Positions 28,100-36,702 of a stretch of 64,000 nucleotides of DNA are shown here, piece by piece. The number at the start of each line of letters is the position of its first letter. The first letter of the stretch is position 1. The notes under the pieces are model-generated. The model did no database searches. It was given only the letters and a program-made list of their open reading frames with translations, and was not told the DNA's origin. The stretch comes from Sporocytophaga myxococcoides (GTDB lineage: Bacteria; Bacteroidota; Bacteroidia; Cytophagales; Cytophagaceae): positions 124,001 through 188,000 of the forward strand of contig NZ_BBLT01000010.1 of the NCBI RefSeq assembly GCF_000775915.1. The letters run 5' to 3'. Both the position numbers and the translations under genes were made by a program.

Positions 28100-28735
28100 T
28101 TACTGATTTTCTTCGGCTTTCTTTTTAATAGAGTTGTTATAGTCTATAACTAATTGCTTAATATTCTTCAGAAACTTTTGATAATCCATCTTCTCAAATT
28201 GCTTCAGAAATTCATTGTCATCGGGAAAAATTTTCTTTATATCAGAACCGGACATTCTTCTCGAAACTTTGATTATTAAAGATTCTCTTACAAGAAAAAA
28301 TCTGTCAAGATTAGGATTATTTGTAGTATTCATGCCTCCATTGCTATACGTTCCATAATCATCAAAACCATCTATAGCCGTCTCATAAAGTTTTACATAT
28401 CCATCAACATGTTTAACCATCAGGAAAGATTGAAGTCCATATGGAAGTCTGTCAAAGTGAGCCTTGCCATCAAGCTCAAGGTGCAGAATATCTTTTGATT
28501 TAATCTTTAATGATTTAGAATCGCTGAGTTGTAGTTTGTATTTAATATTACCATTAAAATAATATTCGTACCCTCTATCTATTATAAAGCACTTAATTGT
28601 ATCTTTCAGGGTAACAATCTTCCCTGGCTTGTATTCAGAAGATTGGATTTCTTCACTTACTAGACCTCCAGTTTGGGCATATAAATTAATAGAAATAAGT
28701 GACAGCAGGAATATGGAGAGTTTTGTGAGTTTCAT
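28100..28735 (-). CDS. Secreted protein of unknown family, tandem paralogue 2
   Basis: A 211-residue protein with a signal peptide ending LYAQ. It is close to paralogue 3: YKPGKIVTLKDTIKCFIIDR, NIKYKLQLSDSKSLKIKSKD, ILHLELDGKAHFDRLPYG and FLMVKHVDGYVKLYE. The C-terminus has the same helical pattern with NIKQLVIDYN. It is the middle gene of three on the same strand, with spacings of 53 and 73 bases. The function is unknown. Confidence 0.72.
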   Translation of the reverse strand: MKLTKLSIFLLSLISINLYAQTGGLVSEEIQSSEYKPGKIVTLKDTIKCFIIDRGYEYYFNGNIKYKLQLSDSKSLKIKSKDILHLELDGKAHFDRLPYGLQSFLMVKHVDGYVKLYETAIDGFDDYGTYSNGGMNTTNNPNLDRFFLVRESLIIKVSRRMSGSDIKKIFPDDNEFLKQFEKMDYQKFLKNIKQLVIDYNNSIKKKAEENQ

Positions 28736-28788
28736 TTAAGTTGAATGAATACAATTTGAAAGAATTGGATTTACAAAAATATAAGCAG

Positions 28789-29382
28789 TTAATTGGAAGT
28801 TCTTTCGTTATAGTCTTTTACTATTTCTTCTATGTTATTAATAAATTCTCTATATTTTATTTCATCGATGAGTTTTTCAAATTCGGGGTTATCAGTAAAT
28901 ATTTTTTTCAGCGATTCTCTGAATGTTAATTTTGACATTATATAGATCTGATCATATTTGACCAAATAGTAAAAATCAGGTATAGGCTTCTCATATAACA
29001 TGGTATTTCCCAATGTCAACGTTGAAGAAGTACCGATACTCAAATTTTCTCTATATAGCCTTACAGGTCCATTTGCAAGTCTTTTTAGAAGAACGAATTC
29101 ATTTTGTGCATTATTTATTCTATCATAAATTTCCTCATCATTAAATTTAATTTGGACCATGTTTGCTGGTTTGATTTTTAAAGGTCTCTTATCATTCAAT
29201 TTTAGTTTGTATCTTACTTTATTTGAATATTTGTTTTCCATTTCTTCCAAATAGCATTGAATCGTATCCTTTTGAGTGATCATTTCTCCCCAACGGTAAG
29301 TTCTTTTCATTAGTAGTTGGGCAAACAGGGAATTTGATATACCTGAAAGGAAAAGGATAATAACGAATCTCATTAAAAGCAT
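28789..29382 (-). CDS. Secreted protein of unknown family, tandem paralogue 1
   Basis: A 197-residue, more diverged member of the same family, with a signal peptide (MLLMRFVIILFLSGISNSLF, then AQ). The shared core is visible as YRWGEMITQKDTIQCYLEE, KVRYKLKLNDKRPLKIKP, FVLLKRLANGPVRLYRENL and a C-terminal NIEEIVKDYN. It is the first gene of the run and is divergent from mraZ across a 394-base control region. The function is unknown; it may be the oldest copy. Confidence 0.72.
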   Translation of the reverse strand: MLLMRFVIILFLSGISNSLFAQLLMKRTYRWGEMITQKDTIQCYLEEMENKYSNKVRYKLKLNDKRPLKIKPANMVQIKFNDEEIYDRINNAQNEFVLLKRLANGPVRLYRENLSIGTSSTLTLGNTMLYEKPIPDFYYLVKYDQIYIMSKLTFRESLKKIFTDNPEFEKLIDEIKYREFINNIEEIVKDYNERTSN

Positions 29383-29450
29383 TTAGAATTTTAAATTTTT
29401 TAAGATAATGAAGAAGAAGCATTCATTTTCCTGCACTTCTTCCAAAAATA

Positions 29451-29511
29451 CAAAAATACATTGACTATAATCTGGTCCGAAAGTGGAAGAATCTCCCATT
29501 TTCTCCCACTT
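29451..29511 (-). promoter_or_regulatory. Possible promoter and MraZ-type box array facing the secreted-protein genes
   Basis: On the minus strand TATTTTTG (29458-29451) matches the -7 consensus TAnnTTTG. Just upstream of it on that strand, TGGGA occurs twice exactly 10 bases apart (complements at 29504-29508 and 29494-29498), and AAAGTGG is present on the plus strand at 29480-29486. Such 10-bp-spaced TGGGN repeats resemble known MraZ boxes. The -33 element is poor, so the promoter call is weak. Confidence 0.4.
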
Positions 29512-29678
29512 TTTCTGTTTTTTCTTCCTTTTTAAATAATTTACCTATTAAATATTTGGTTTTCAGTATTTTATATTGTTTTTGTGCCAGTGTTATTGTC
29601 TTTGTTTAGAAAAAGGTTTCAAAAAAACAGGCCTATTTTTGTGTAAAAGTGTAACAAAATGGTGGATTATGGGGTAAT

Positions 29679-29687
29679 TTATCCACA
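29679..29687 (+). promoter_or_regulatory. Single consensus DnaA box
   Basis: TTATCCACA matches the consensus DnaA box exactly. It lies just upstream of the mraZ operator. No second box is seen nearby, so it is not an origin by itself. Confidence 0.4.
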
Positions 29688-29689
29688 AT

Positions 29690-29719
29690 GTGGTTTGAAG
29701 TGGTAGAAAGTGGTTGATT
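29690..29719 (+). promoter_or_regulatory. MraZ operator: three GTGGT repeats with 10-bp period
   Basis: GTGGT begins at 29690, 29700 and 29710, each followed by five A/T-rich bases. MraZ proteins studied in E. coli and mollicutes bind direct repeats of this kind with the same 10-bp period upstream of mraZ. The third repeat overlaps the -33 element of the promoter, so binding should block transcription. Confidence 0.75.
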
Positions 29720-29743
29720 TTGGAATTTTCTTTTCTATATTTG
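29713..29743 (+). promoter_or_regulatory. dcw cluster promoter (mraZ promoter)
   Basis: GTTG at 29713-29716, 19 bases, then TATATTTG at 29736-29743 fits the Bacteroidota promoter. The -7 element is an exact match to TAnnTTTG; the -33 element has one mismatch to TTTG. It lies 33 bases before the mraZ ATG and drives the division and cell wall cluster. Confidence 0.65.
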
Positions 29744-29776
29744 TATAGGGTGATTCTAGACTAATCCCAATAATAA

Positions 29777-30244
29777 ATGTCCTATTTCTCGAGTGAGTAT
29801 GACTGTAAGATGGACGCCAAAGGACGCCTTGTCCTTCCGGCACGCATAAAAGCCAATCTGCCAGAGGCTTCAGAGAATAGTATTGTCATTACCCGAGGAT
29901 TCGAGCCTTGTCTTGTTGTCTACCCAATGAATGAATGGAAAAAAGTATTCTCAAAAGTATCCGGACTCAATGAGTTCAATGAGGAGTACAGAAATTTCCA
30001 GAGAAATTTTTTTAGAGGAAACTCAGAAGTGGAATTGGATAACAACGGGAGGTTTCTTATTCCAAAGCCCTTGTTGCGACATGCCCAGATTGACAAAGAT
30101 GTGATCGTCGTTGGTTTGGGAAACAGGATCGAATTATGGAATCCTGATTTGTATGAGAAATTCCTGATTAAAGATCAACAGGAGTTTGCGAAGCTTGCAG
30201 AAAAATACCTGGGTAACGAGCCAGACCAGGCTGACAAAAAATAA
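29777..30244 (+). CDS. mraZ: Transcriptional regulator MraZ
   Basis: MraZ is a DNA-binding protein that represses its own division and cell wall cluster. This 155-residue protein has the two tandem SpoVT/AbrB-like halves: the first with CKMDAKGRLVLPARIKANLP, the second with VELDNNGRFLIPKPLLRHA. The conserved DxxGR in each half contacts DNA. Upstream lies a matching array of 10-bp repeats. It is the first gene of the cluster, nine bases before rsmH. Confidence 0.96.
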   Translation: MSYFSSEYDCKMDAKGRLVLPARIKANLPEASENSIVITRGFEPCLVVYPMNEWKKVFSKVSGLNEFNEEYRNFQRNFFRGNSEVELDNNGRFLIPKPLLRHAQIDKDVIVVGLGNRIELWNPDLYEKFLIKDQQEFAKLAEKYLGNEPDQADKK

Positions 30245-30253
30245 AGTATTAGA

Positions 30254-31156
30254 ATGGCATACCACGTTCCGGTTTTACTGAAAGAGTGTGTAGATGGATT
30301 GAATATAAAACCTGATGGGATTTATGTAGATCTGACATTTGGTGGAGGAGGGCATTCAAAAGAGATTTTGAAGCATTTGACAACCGGTCACTTGTATTCA
30401 TTTGATCAGGATCCCGATGCCAGAAATAATGCGGATGAAATAACAAGTAGTTCTTTCACATTTATAGATGCAAACTTCAGATATCTGAAAAGGTATTTAA
30501 AGTTGCACGGAGTCACTAAGGTAGATGGTATTCTGGGAGATCTTGGTATTTCCTCTCATCAGATAGACGAGGGTACCCGAGGATTTTCTACTCGTTTTGA
30601 TGCAGAACTTGATATGAGAATGGATCAGCAGTCTCCAATAACAGCAAAGGATATTTTGAGAACTTATTCAGAAGATCAGTTACACAAGATATTTGGAATG
30701 TATGGAGAAGTGAAGAATGCAAAGACACTTGCCAACGCTATTATTCAGGCAAGAAACAGAGGAAAGATCGAAACGACAGGAGAACTGATTTCTATTTTAA
30801 AACCATTAGCTCCTCGTGGAGCTGATTTTAAATATGCAGCACAGGTATTTCAGGCATTGAGAATAGAAGTCAATGAAGAACTGAAAGTGCTGGAAGAAAT
30901 GCTTACCCAGACAGGGGAGGTATTAAACAAAGGTGGCAGACTGGTAATCATGTCTTATCATTCTTTGGAAGACAGGCTGGTAAAGAATTATATCGCTAAA
31001 GGCAAGTTTTACGGAGAGGTTGAAAAGGACATCTACGGAAATTTTGAAAGGCCATTAGAGCCTGTAAATAAAAAGCCTTTGGAAGCTGGAGAAGAAGAAA
31101 TCAAAGCTAATCCAAGAGCAAGAAGTGCTAAGTTAAGAATTGCTGAAAAAATATAA
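30254..31156 (+). CDS. rsmH: 16S rRNA (cytosine-1402 N4) methyltransferase
   Basis: RsmH (MraW) methylates C1402 of 16S rRNA in the decoding centre. The 300-residue protein begins MAYHVPVLLKECVDGLN and has the SAM motif YVDLTFGGGGHSKEIL, ILGDLGISSHQID and the C-terminal IMSYHSLEDRLVKNYI. It is full length. It is the usual second gene of the cluster and ends one base before the ftsL start. Confidence 0.97.
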   Translation: MAYHVPVLLKECVDGLNIKPDGIYVDLTFGGGGHSKEILKHLTTGHLYSFDQDPDARNNADEITSSSFTFIDANFRYLKRYLKLHGVTKVDGILGDLGISSHQIDEGTRGFSTRFDAELDMRMDQQSPITAKDILRTYSEDQLHKIFGMYGEVKNAKTLANAIIQARNRGKIETTGELISILKPLAPRGADFKYAAQVFQALRIEVNEELKVLEEMLTQTGEVLNKGGRLVIMSYHSLEDRLVKNYIAKGKFYGEVEKDIYGNFERPLEPVNKKPLEAGEEEIKANPRARSAKLRIAEKI

Positions 31157-31157
31157 G

Positions 31158-31529
31158 ATGGCTGAAAATACAGTTAAGCAACAGCAAAGAGAAGAAAGGA
31201 AAAATCTGTTTTCTATGATGGGTAATGCCATCAAGGTAGATAAGATTTTTGAAGAAGGGTTACCTGTAAAATATCTACCTTATGTGCTGTACATAACAGG
31301 TATAATAATTTTCTACATCGGCAATACACACTATTCTGACAAGACAGTAAGACGAATAGGAAAATTAAAAGCCGAAGTAGATGATCTCAGAGCAGATTAT
31401 ACTACGCTTAAAGCTGACTTGATGTATTACAGCAAGCAGTCTGAAGTGGCTAAAAAAGTAAGTCAGTTAGGATTGGAAGAAAGTTCAGTACCACCATATA
31501 AAATTATTTTAAAAGACGGTGAATATTAA
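31158..31529 (+). CDS. ftsL: Cell division protein FtsL-like
   Basis: The ATG at 31158 begins MAENTVKQQQ, one base after the rsmH stop. The protein of 123 residues is a small bitopic membrane protein: a cytoplasmic N-terminus, one membrane helix (YLPYVLYITGIIIFYIG) and a periplasmic coiled-coil (RIGKLKAEVDDLRADYTTLK). This is the layout of FtsL, which joins FtsQ and FtsB to activate FtsI/FtsW. An earlier start at 31140 would overlap rsmH. The sequence is poorly conserved, so the call rests on position and layout. Confidence 0.85.
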   Translation: MAENTVKQQQREERKNLFSMMGNAIKVDKIFEEGLPVKYLPYVLYITGIIIFYIGNTHYSDKTVRRIGKLKAEVDDLRADYTTLKADLMYYSKQSEVAKKVSQLGLEESSVPPYKIILKDGEY

Positions 31530-33624
31530 AAGATCCATAGTGTTGAGGGTAAGAGTGGCATTTCTTGTCATTCTGGTTTTCTCATTCGCTATCATCGGAA
31601 AAATTTTATATATCCAGTTTGTTGACGGGGATAAGTGGAGAAAGCTTGCCGTTGAAAATCTAATTCAATTCAGAAAGGTAAAAGCTACAAGAGGAAATAT
31701 CTATTCAGATAATGGAAGCTTGCTTGCTACATCATTACCTTTTTATAAAGTAGCCATAGATCCAAGAATTGCAGACGAAAGAGTATTCAGAAGCGGCATA
31801 GATTCTCTGTCCAGACTTCTATCTGCTTTTTTCAAAGATAAATCTAGTCTTGAGTATAAAAGGAAAATTATAGATGCCAGAGCAAAGAAAGATGTTCAAT
31901 ATCTGGTGATCAATAGAAAGATGATCAACTTCCAGGCAAAAAAGCAGATGATGCAATGGCCGATTTTCAGGGAAGGAAGATCTAAAGGCGGGGTAATATT
32001 TGAAAAGGTAGATAAAAGATTCAGACCTTTTTCTTACCTGGCTATGAGGACTGTTGGTTTTATTAATGAGGATAACAAGGGAGCTGGTCTTGAATATTCA
32101 TTCCATAGGGACTTGGGTGGAACTGACGGAGAAGCTTTATTCATGAAAATTGCCGGTGGAGAATGGAAACCAATGCATGATGAATCTGAAGTAAGACCTA
32201 AGCAAGGGATTGATATTCAAACTACGATCAATATCAATATGCAGGATGTTGCCGAGTCTTCCTTATTAAGACATCTTACTGCCCATGATGCTGATTATGG
32301 CTGCGTAGTGCTGATGGAAGTAGCCACCGGTGAAATTAAAGCTATCGCTAATCTTGGGAAACAATCACCTGGAATTTATACAGAGAATTATAATTATGCT
32401 GTTGGAAATCAGGGGTTGACAGATCCGGGTTCAACATTCAAATTAGCATCTGTTATTGCTTTGTTCGAAGACTCTAATATTGAGCTGGAAGATAGCGTCG
32501 AAACAGGAACAGGTACTTACGAGTTCTATGATAGGTTGATGACCGATTCTAAACCTGAAGGTTATGGAACAATAACTTTTCAGGAAGCTTTCGAAAAATC
32601 TTCAAACATAGGGATAAGCAGAAAGGTAAACGAACATTTTGGTCTTAGTCCTCAAAAATATATTGATTATATCCATTCATTAGGATTGGCAGATCCAATA
32701 GGTTTTCAAATGCACGGAGAAGCTAAACCTTTTATTAAAAAACCTACAGACAGAAGCTGGAGCGGAATTTCGCTTCCATGGATGTCCATTGGGTATGAAT
32801 TAAAAATATCTCCTTTGCAGACTCTTATGTTGTACAATGCAGTAGCAAACAATGGTAAGATGATAAAGCCGATAATCGTTAAGGAAACAAAGTTGGCAGA
32901 CAAGACTTTGAAGGCTTACAATACAGAGGTTGTAAGGGAAAAAATATGTTCGGACAATACCTTGGCTAAAGTCAGGAAAATGCTTGAAGGGGTGGTAGAA
33001 AGAGGAACTGCAAATAATATTAACAATACAATCTATAAAATTGCGGGAAAAACTGGTACTGCTCAGAAAATTAAAAACGGTCAGTACATAAAAGATTACT
33101 ATTGCTCTTTTGCAGGTTATTTCCCTGCAGATAAACCTAAATACAGCTGCATTGTTGTAATCGATAGTCCTAAGGGATATAGAAAATATGGAAGCGATGT
33201 AGCAGCTCCAGTTTTTAAAGAGATTGCTGATAAAATTTATGCAACAGACCTTGATCTTCACCTTCCGATTGCAAGAACAAAAGTAAGTCCTGAGCATGGA
33301 GTTTTCCCTGTTATAAGGGGAGGATATCATGAAGATCTGAATTATTTGTGTAACGAATTGGGAATATCAAACCACTCTATTAAAGATGCCAATGAGTGGG
33401 TTATGGCTAAGGCTGTCAATAATGCTGTTATGTGGCAGCAAAAAGAAGTAGTTCAGGGGGCTGTTCCGGATGGTACAGGTTTAACATTGAGAGATGCATA
33501 TTATGTCTTTGAAAATGCCGGACTAAGGGTAAAACATGTAGGGCATGGAAGGGTATCTAGACAATCAATGCCTCCCGGTGCCAGAATTGTTAAAGGTAAT
33601 ACCATTTATATCGAACTTGAATAA
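31519..33624 (+). CDS. ftsI: Penicillin-binding protein 3 (FtsI) with C-terminal PASTA domain
   Basis: FtsI is the septal peptidoglycan transpeptidase. It starts with GTG at 31519, inside the last codons of ftsL. One membrane helix (VRVAFLVILVFSFAIIGKIL) is followed by the pedestal domain and a transpeptidase domain with SxxK (STFK), SxN (SSN) and KTGT motifs in the normal order. The last 60 residues (VPDGTGLTLRDAYYVFENAG) are a PASTA domain, often found in Bacteroidota FtsI. It is 701 residues long. Its stop overlaps the murE ATG. Confidence 0.96.
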   Translation: MNIKRSIVLRVRVAFLVILVFSFAIIGKILYIQFVDGDKWRKLAVENLIQFRKVKATRGNIYSDNGSLLATSLPFYKVAIDPRIADERVFRSGIDSLSRLLSAFFKDKSSLEYKRKIIDARAKKDVQYLVINRKMINFQAKKQMMQWPIFREGRSKGGVIFEKVDKRFRPFSYLAMRTVGFINEDNKGAGLEYSFHRDLGGTDGEALFMKIAGGEWKPMHDESEVRPKQGIDIQTTININMQDVAESSLLRHLTAHDADYGCVVLMEVATGEIKAIANLGKQSPGIYTENYNYAVGNQGLTDPGSTFKLASVIALFEDSNIELEDSVETGTGTYEFYDRLMTDSKPEGYGTITFQEAFEKSSNIGISRKVNEHFGLSPQKYIDYIHSLGLADPIGFQMHGEAKPFIKKPTDRSWSGISLPWMSIGYELKISPLQTLMLYNAVANNGKMIKPIIVKETKLADKTLKAYNTEVVREKICSDNTLAKVRKMLEGVVERGTANNINNTIYKIAGKTGTAQKIKNGQYIKDYYCSFAGYFPADKPKYSCIVVIDSPKGYRKYGSDVAAPVFKEIADKIYATDLDLHLPIARTKVSPEHGVFPVIRGGYHEDLNYLCNELGISNHSIKDANEWVMAKAVNNAVMWQQKEVVQGAVPDGTGLTLRDAYYVFENAGLRVKHVGHGRVSRQSMPPGARIVKGNTIYIELE

Positions 33625-35087
33625 TGGCTATTCTAAAAGACATACTTTATAAGGTATCCCTTGTCTCTATCTCCGGAATTACGGATATAGAGATACATAA
33701 TATAACCATGGACTCCCGTTCAGTAAAAGAGAAAACTCTTTTTACTGCAGTAAAAGGGACTCAGGCAGACGGACATCAATTCATTGAAATGGCTATTGAC
33801 AAAGGTGCAACTGCCATTGTTTGCGAAGTAATGCCTGCATATTTGAGAGAGGGTATTACTTACATAGAAGTAAAGGATAGCAGTGAAGCTCTGGGTATTA
33901 TTTCATCAAATTTCTTTGGGAATCCATCTTCGAAATTGAGTCTGATAGGTGTTACTGGTACAAATGGCAAGACTACTACTGTAACACTTTTACATAAATT
34001 GTTCAGAAGTCTTGGGTACAATGCAGGTCTGCTTTCTACAGTTGAAAATAAAATCAACGATGAGATCATACCAAGCACACACACAACTCCCGATGCAGTT
34101 ACATTAAATCAATTACTGCAAAAAATGGTAGAATCCGGATGTTCTCATTGCTTCATGGAAGTGAGTTCACATTCGGTAGTTCAGCATCGTATTGCAGGAC
34201 TTACTTTTGCAGGAGGAGCATTTACCAATATTACTCATGACCACCTTGATTATCACCAAACTTTTGAAGAGTATATAAGAGCAAAAAAGATGTTTTTTGA
34301 TAGCCTACCTTCTACAGCATTTGCATTGGTTAATGCGGATGACAAAAGAGGAATGGTGATGATTCAGAATACAAAAGCTAAAAAACAAACCTATGGTCTT
34401 AAAACCATGGCTGATTTCAAAGGAAAGCTTATTTCCAATACCTTTCATGGAATTGAACTGGAAATAGATCGCAAGGATGTCTGGTTTAAACTGATCGGAA
34501 GCTTTAATGCATACAACCTTCTTGGTATATATGGCATTGCTGTACTGTTGGGAGAGGACAGTGAAGAAGTGTTAAAGGAACTTTCAAGCCTTGAATCTGC
34601 AAAAGGACGATTTGAGCAGATAATATCCAAGGAGAAAATAACTGCTATAGTAGACTATGCACATACGCCGGATGCTTTAAAAAATGTATTGGAGACAATT
34701 CAGGATTTGAGACAAGGCAATGAGCAAATCATTACAGTGGTGGGTTGCGGAGGAAACAGGGATGCAACGAAGAGACCTGTAATGGCAGATATTGCATGTA
34801 AGCTTAGCAATAAAGTTATTCTTACTTCTGATAACCCTAGAAATGAAGATCCGATGGATATCATTGCGCAAATGCAAAAAGGAGTAAGTCTGACTGATCA
34901 GAGAAAAACGATGGTAATCCCTGACAGGAAAGAAGCTATCAAAACAGCCATCATGCTTGCGGGAGGGAATGACATCCTATTGGTGGCAGGAAAAGGTCAC
35001 GAAAATTACCAGGAAATTAAAGGAGTAAAGCATCCTTTTGATGATAAAGAAACAGTAAAGGAATTATTTCAACTACTAGGAAAATAA
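33624..35087 (+). CDS. murE: UDP-MurNAc-L-Ala-D-Glu:meso-diaminopimelate ligase
   Basis: MurE adds the third amino acid to the peptidoglycan precursor. The 487-residue protein has the Mur ligase ATP motif GVTGTNGKTTTVTLLHKLF, the tri-domain layout, and the diaminopimelate-specific motif DNPRNEDP (in TSDNPRNEDPMDI). The TAATG overlap with ftsI indicates translational coupling. The unrelated four-helix-bundle gene follows after three bases, rather than mraY or murF. Confidence 0.96.
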   Translation: MAILKDILYKVSLVSISGITDIEIHNITMDSRSVKEKTLFTAVKGTQADGHQFIEMAIDKGATAIVCEVMPAYLREGITYIEVKDSSEALGIISSNFFGNPSSKLSLIGVTGTNGKTTTVTLLHKLFRSLGYNAGLLSTVENKINDEIIPSTHTTPDAVTLNQLLQKMVESGCSHCFMEVSSHSVVQHRIAGLTFAGGAFTNITHDHLDYHQTFEEYIRAKKMFFDSLPSTAFALVNADDKRGMVMIQNTKAKKQTYGLKTMADFKGKLISNTFHGIELEIDRKDVWFKLIGSFNAYNLLGIYGIAVLLGEDSEEVLKELSSLESAKGRFEQIISKEKITAIVDYAHTPDALKNVLETIQDLRQGNEQIITVVGCGGNRDATKRPVMADIACKLSNKVILTSDNPRNEDPMDIIAQMQKGVSLTDQRKTMVIPDRKEAIKTAIMLAGGNDILLVAGKGHENYQEIKGVKHPFDDKETVKELFQLLGK

Positions 35088-35090
35088 ATT

Positions 35091-35483
35091 ATGAGAACGA
35101 TTGGGGCCAAAAAACAGGATCAATTGGTTGAAAAAACATTTAAGCTTTCTCTCAGCATTATCGAGCTTTATATAGAGCTAATCAGAAATAATGAATTTGA
35201 GATTTCGGAAAAACTGCTTAGAAGTACAACCAATATCAGAGGTAATGTAGAGGGATCCTTGGCAGCTCTTGACAATCAGGATTACATGGCAAAGATCGCA
35301 GTAGCTACTAAAGAAGCAGTAGAAGCAAGATACTGGCTGAAACTTATTCAGATGAAACACACCATTACCTGGTCCGGAGATCTGTGTGTGGATCAACTGA
35401 ATGAGATCATCAGCATTCTTGCATATATGACTCAGAAAGGTACTAAGAGTAATTTAAAACTGGACATGCATAACCTTAACTAA
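35091..35483 (+). CDS. Four-helix-bundle protein (23S rRNA-intervening-sequence protein family)
   Basis: This 130-residue, mainly helical protein contains the family pattern [19 protein letters not shown] followed by [20 protein letters not shown], close to the TIGR02436 consensus in which an SIxxNIAEG-like turn precedes a long helix. Members are found in rRNA intervening sequences, and related proteins (Avd) act in diversity-generating retroelements. Here the gene sits between murE (3 bases before) and mraY (2 bases after), so it is expressed with the cell wall genes. Its job is unknown. No rRNA or retroelement is nearby. Confidence 0.85.
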   Translation: MRTIGAKKQDQLVEKTFKLSLSIIELYIELIRNNEFEISEKLLRSTTNIRGNVEGSLAALDNQDYMAKIAVATKEAVEARYWLKLIQMKHTITWSGDLCVDQLNEIISILAYMTQKGTKSNLKLDMHNLN

Positions 35484-35485
35484 AA

Positions 35486-36697
35486 ATGTTCTATTATCTT
35501 TTTAATTATTTAGAAAGGGAATTCGACTTCTTCGGAGCCGGAGTTTTCAGATACATCTCGTTTAGGGCTGGAATGGCAATGATTTGTTCATTGTTTATCG
35601 CCATGTTTTTTGGTCCCAAAATGATCAATTTTCTGAGAAGGCAGCAGATAGGAGAGACGATCAGAGATCTTGGCCTTCACGGTCAAATGGAGAAAAAAGG
35701 AACTCCAACTATGGGAGGTGTGATCATCATCGCTGCCATTATGATTCCTGCACTTCTCTTCGCTAAAGTAGACAACGTTTATGTAATTCTACTTTTGATC
35801 TCAACAGTATGGATGGGATTGATCGGATTTCTTGATGATTATATAAAAGTATTTAAAAAGAATAAAGAAGGTCTTCAGGGGAAATTTAAAATTATCGGTC
35901 AGATAGGACTGGGACTTATAGTAGGATTAACACTTTTTTTTAATGATAATGTAGTAGTTAGAACCTATTTGAATCCTGCTATCAGGAACTCTGACGGATT
36001 GATCTCTTCAAAGTTCGTGGATCATAAATCAATGGTAACCACTATACCATTTCTGAAAAATAATGAACTGGATTATTCTCAGCTATTCGATATTTTCGGA
36101 GAGCAATTCATCTGGGTGTTTTATGTATTACTTGTGATCTTTATTATCACTGCTGTATCTAATGGGGCAAACATAACAGATGGAATAGATGGCCTTGCAG
36201 CAGGGTCTTCAGCCATCATCGGTGTTGCGCTGGCTGTTTTTGCATATGTATCTGGTAATGCAATCTTTGCAGACTATCTGAATATCATGTATATTCCTAA
36301 TAGCGGTGAAATGGTAATTTTCGTTGCCGCGTTTGTTGGAGCTTGTATAGGATTTCTTTGGGTGAACTCTTATCCTGCCCAGGTATTTATGGGAGATACA
36401 GGAAGCTTAACTCTTGGAGGTATAATAGGGGTGCTGGCAATAGCAATCAGAAAGGAACTATTAATACCTGTTCTTTGCGGAATTTTCCTTGTGGAAAATT
36501 TATCTGTATTAATTCAGGTAAGTTACTTCAAATATACCAAGAGAAAATACGGAGAAGGTAGAAGAATATTTCTAATGTCCCCGCTTCATCATCATTATCA
36601 AAAGAAAGGAATGCATGAAGCAAAGATCGTCACGCGGTTCTGGATTGTTGGAATTCTTCTGGCAATATTAACATTAGCTACATTAAAGCTTAGATAG
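35486..36697 (+). CDS. mraY: Phospho-MurNAc-pentapeptide transferase
   Basis: MraY makes lipid I by attaching the precursor to undecaprenyl phosphate at the membrane. The 403-residue protein has about ten membrane helices and the motifs [21 protein letters not shown] with the Mg-binding aspartates, [12 protein letters not shown] and [13 protein letters not shown] long extracytoplasmic insertion (about residues 160-205) between helices is typical of Bacteroidota MraY. It is tightly packed between the four-helix-bundle gene and murD. Confidence 0.96.
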   Translation: MFYYLFNYLEREFDFFGAGVFRYISFRAGMAMICSLFIAMFFGPKMINFLRRQQIGETIRDLGLHGQMEKKGTPTMGGVIIIAAIMIPALLFAKVDNVYVILLLISTVWMGLIGFLDDYIKVFKKNKEGLQGKFKIIGQIGLGLIVGLTLFFNDNVVVRTYLNPAIRNSDGLISSKFVDHKSMVTTIPFLKNNELDYSQLFDIFGEQFIWVFYVLLVIFIITAVSNGANITDGIDGLAAGSSAIIGVALAVFAYVSGNAIFADYLNIMYIPNSGEMVIFVAAFVGACIGFLWVNSYPAQVFMGDTGSLTLGGIIGVLAIAIRKELLIPVLCGIFLVENLSVLIQVSYFKYTKRKYGEGRRIFLMSPLHHHYQKKGMHEAKIVTRFWIVGILLAILTLATLKLR

Positions 36698-36702
36698 TTT
36701 CA

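Noticed and set aside
29640-29776. Replication origin
   Set aside because: There is one perfect DnaA box, but no cluster of boxes and no special AT-rich unwinding array; the site is better explained as the mraZ control region.
35091-35483. Diversity-generating retroelement accessory protein (Avd)
   Set aside because: The fold family is related, but no reverse transcriptase, template repeat or variable gene lies nearby.
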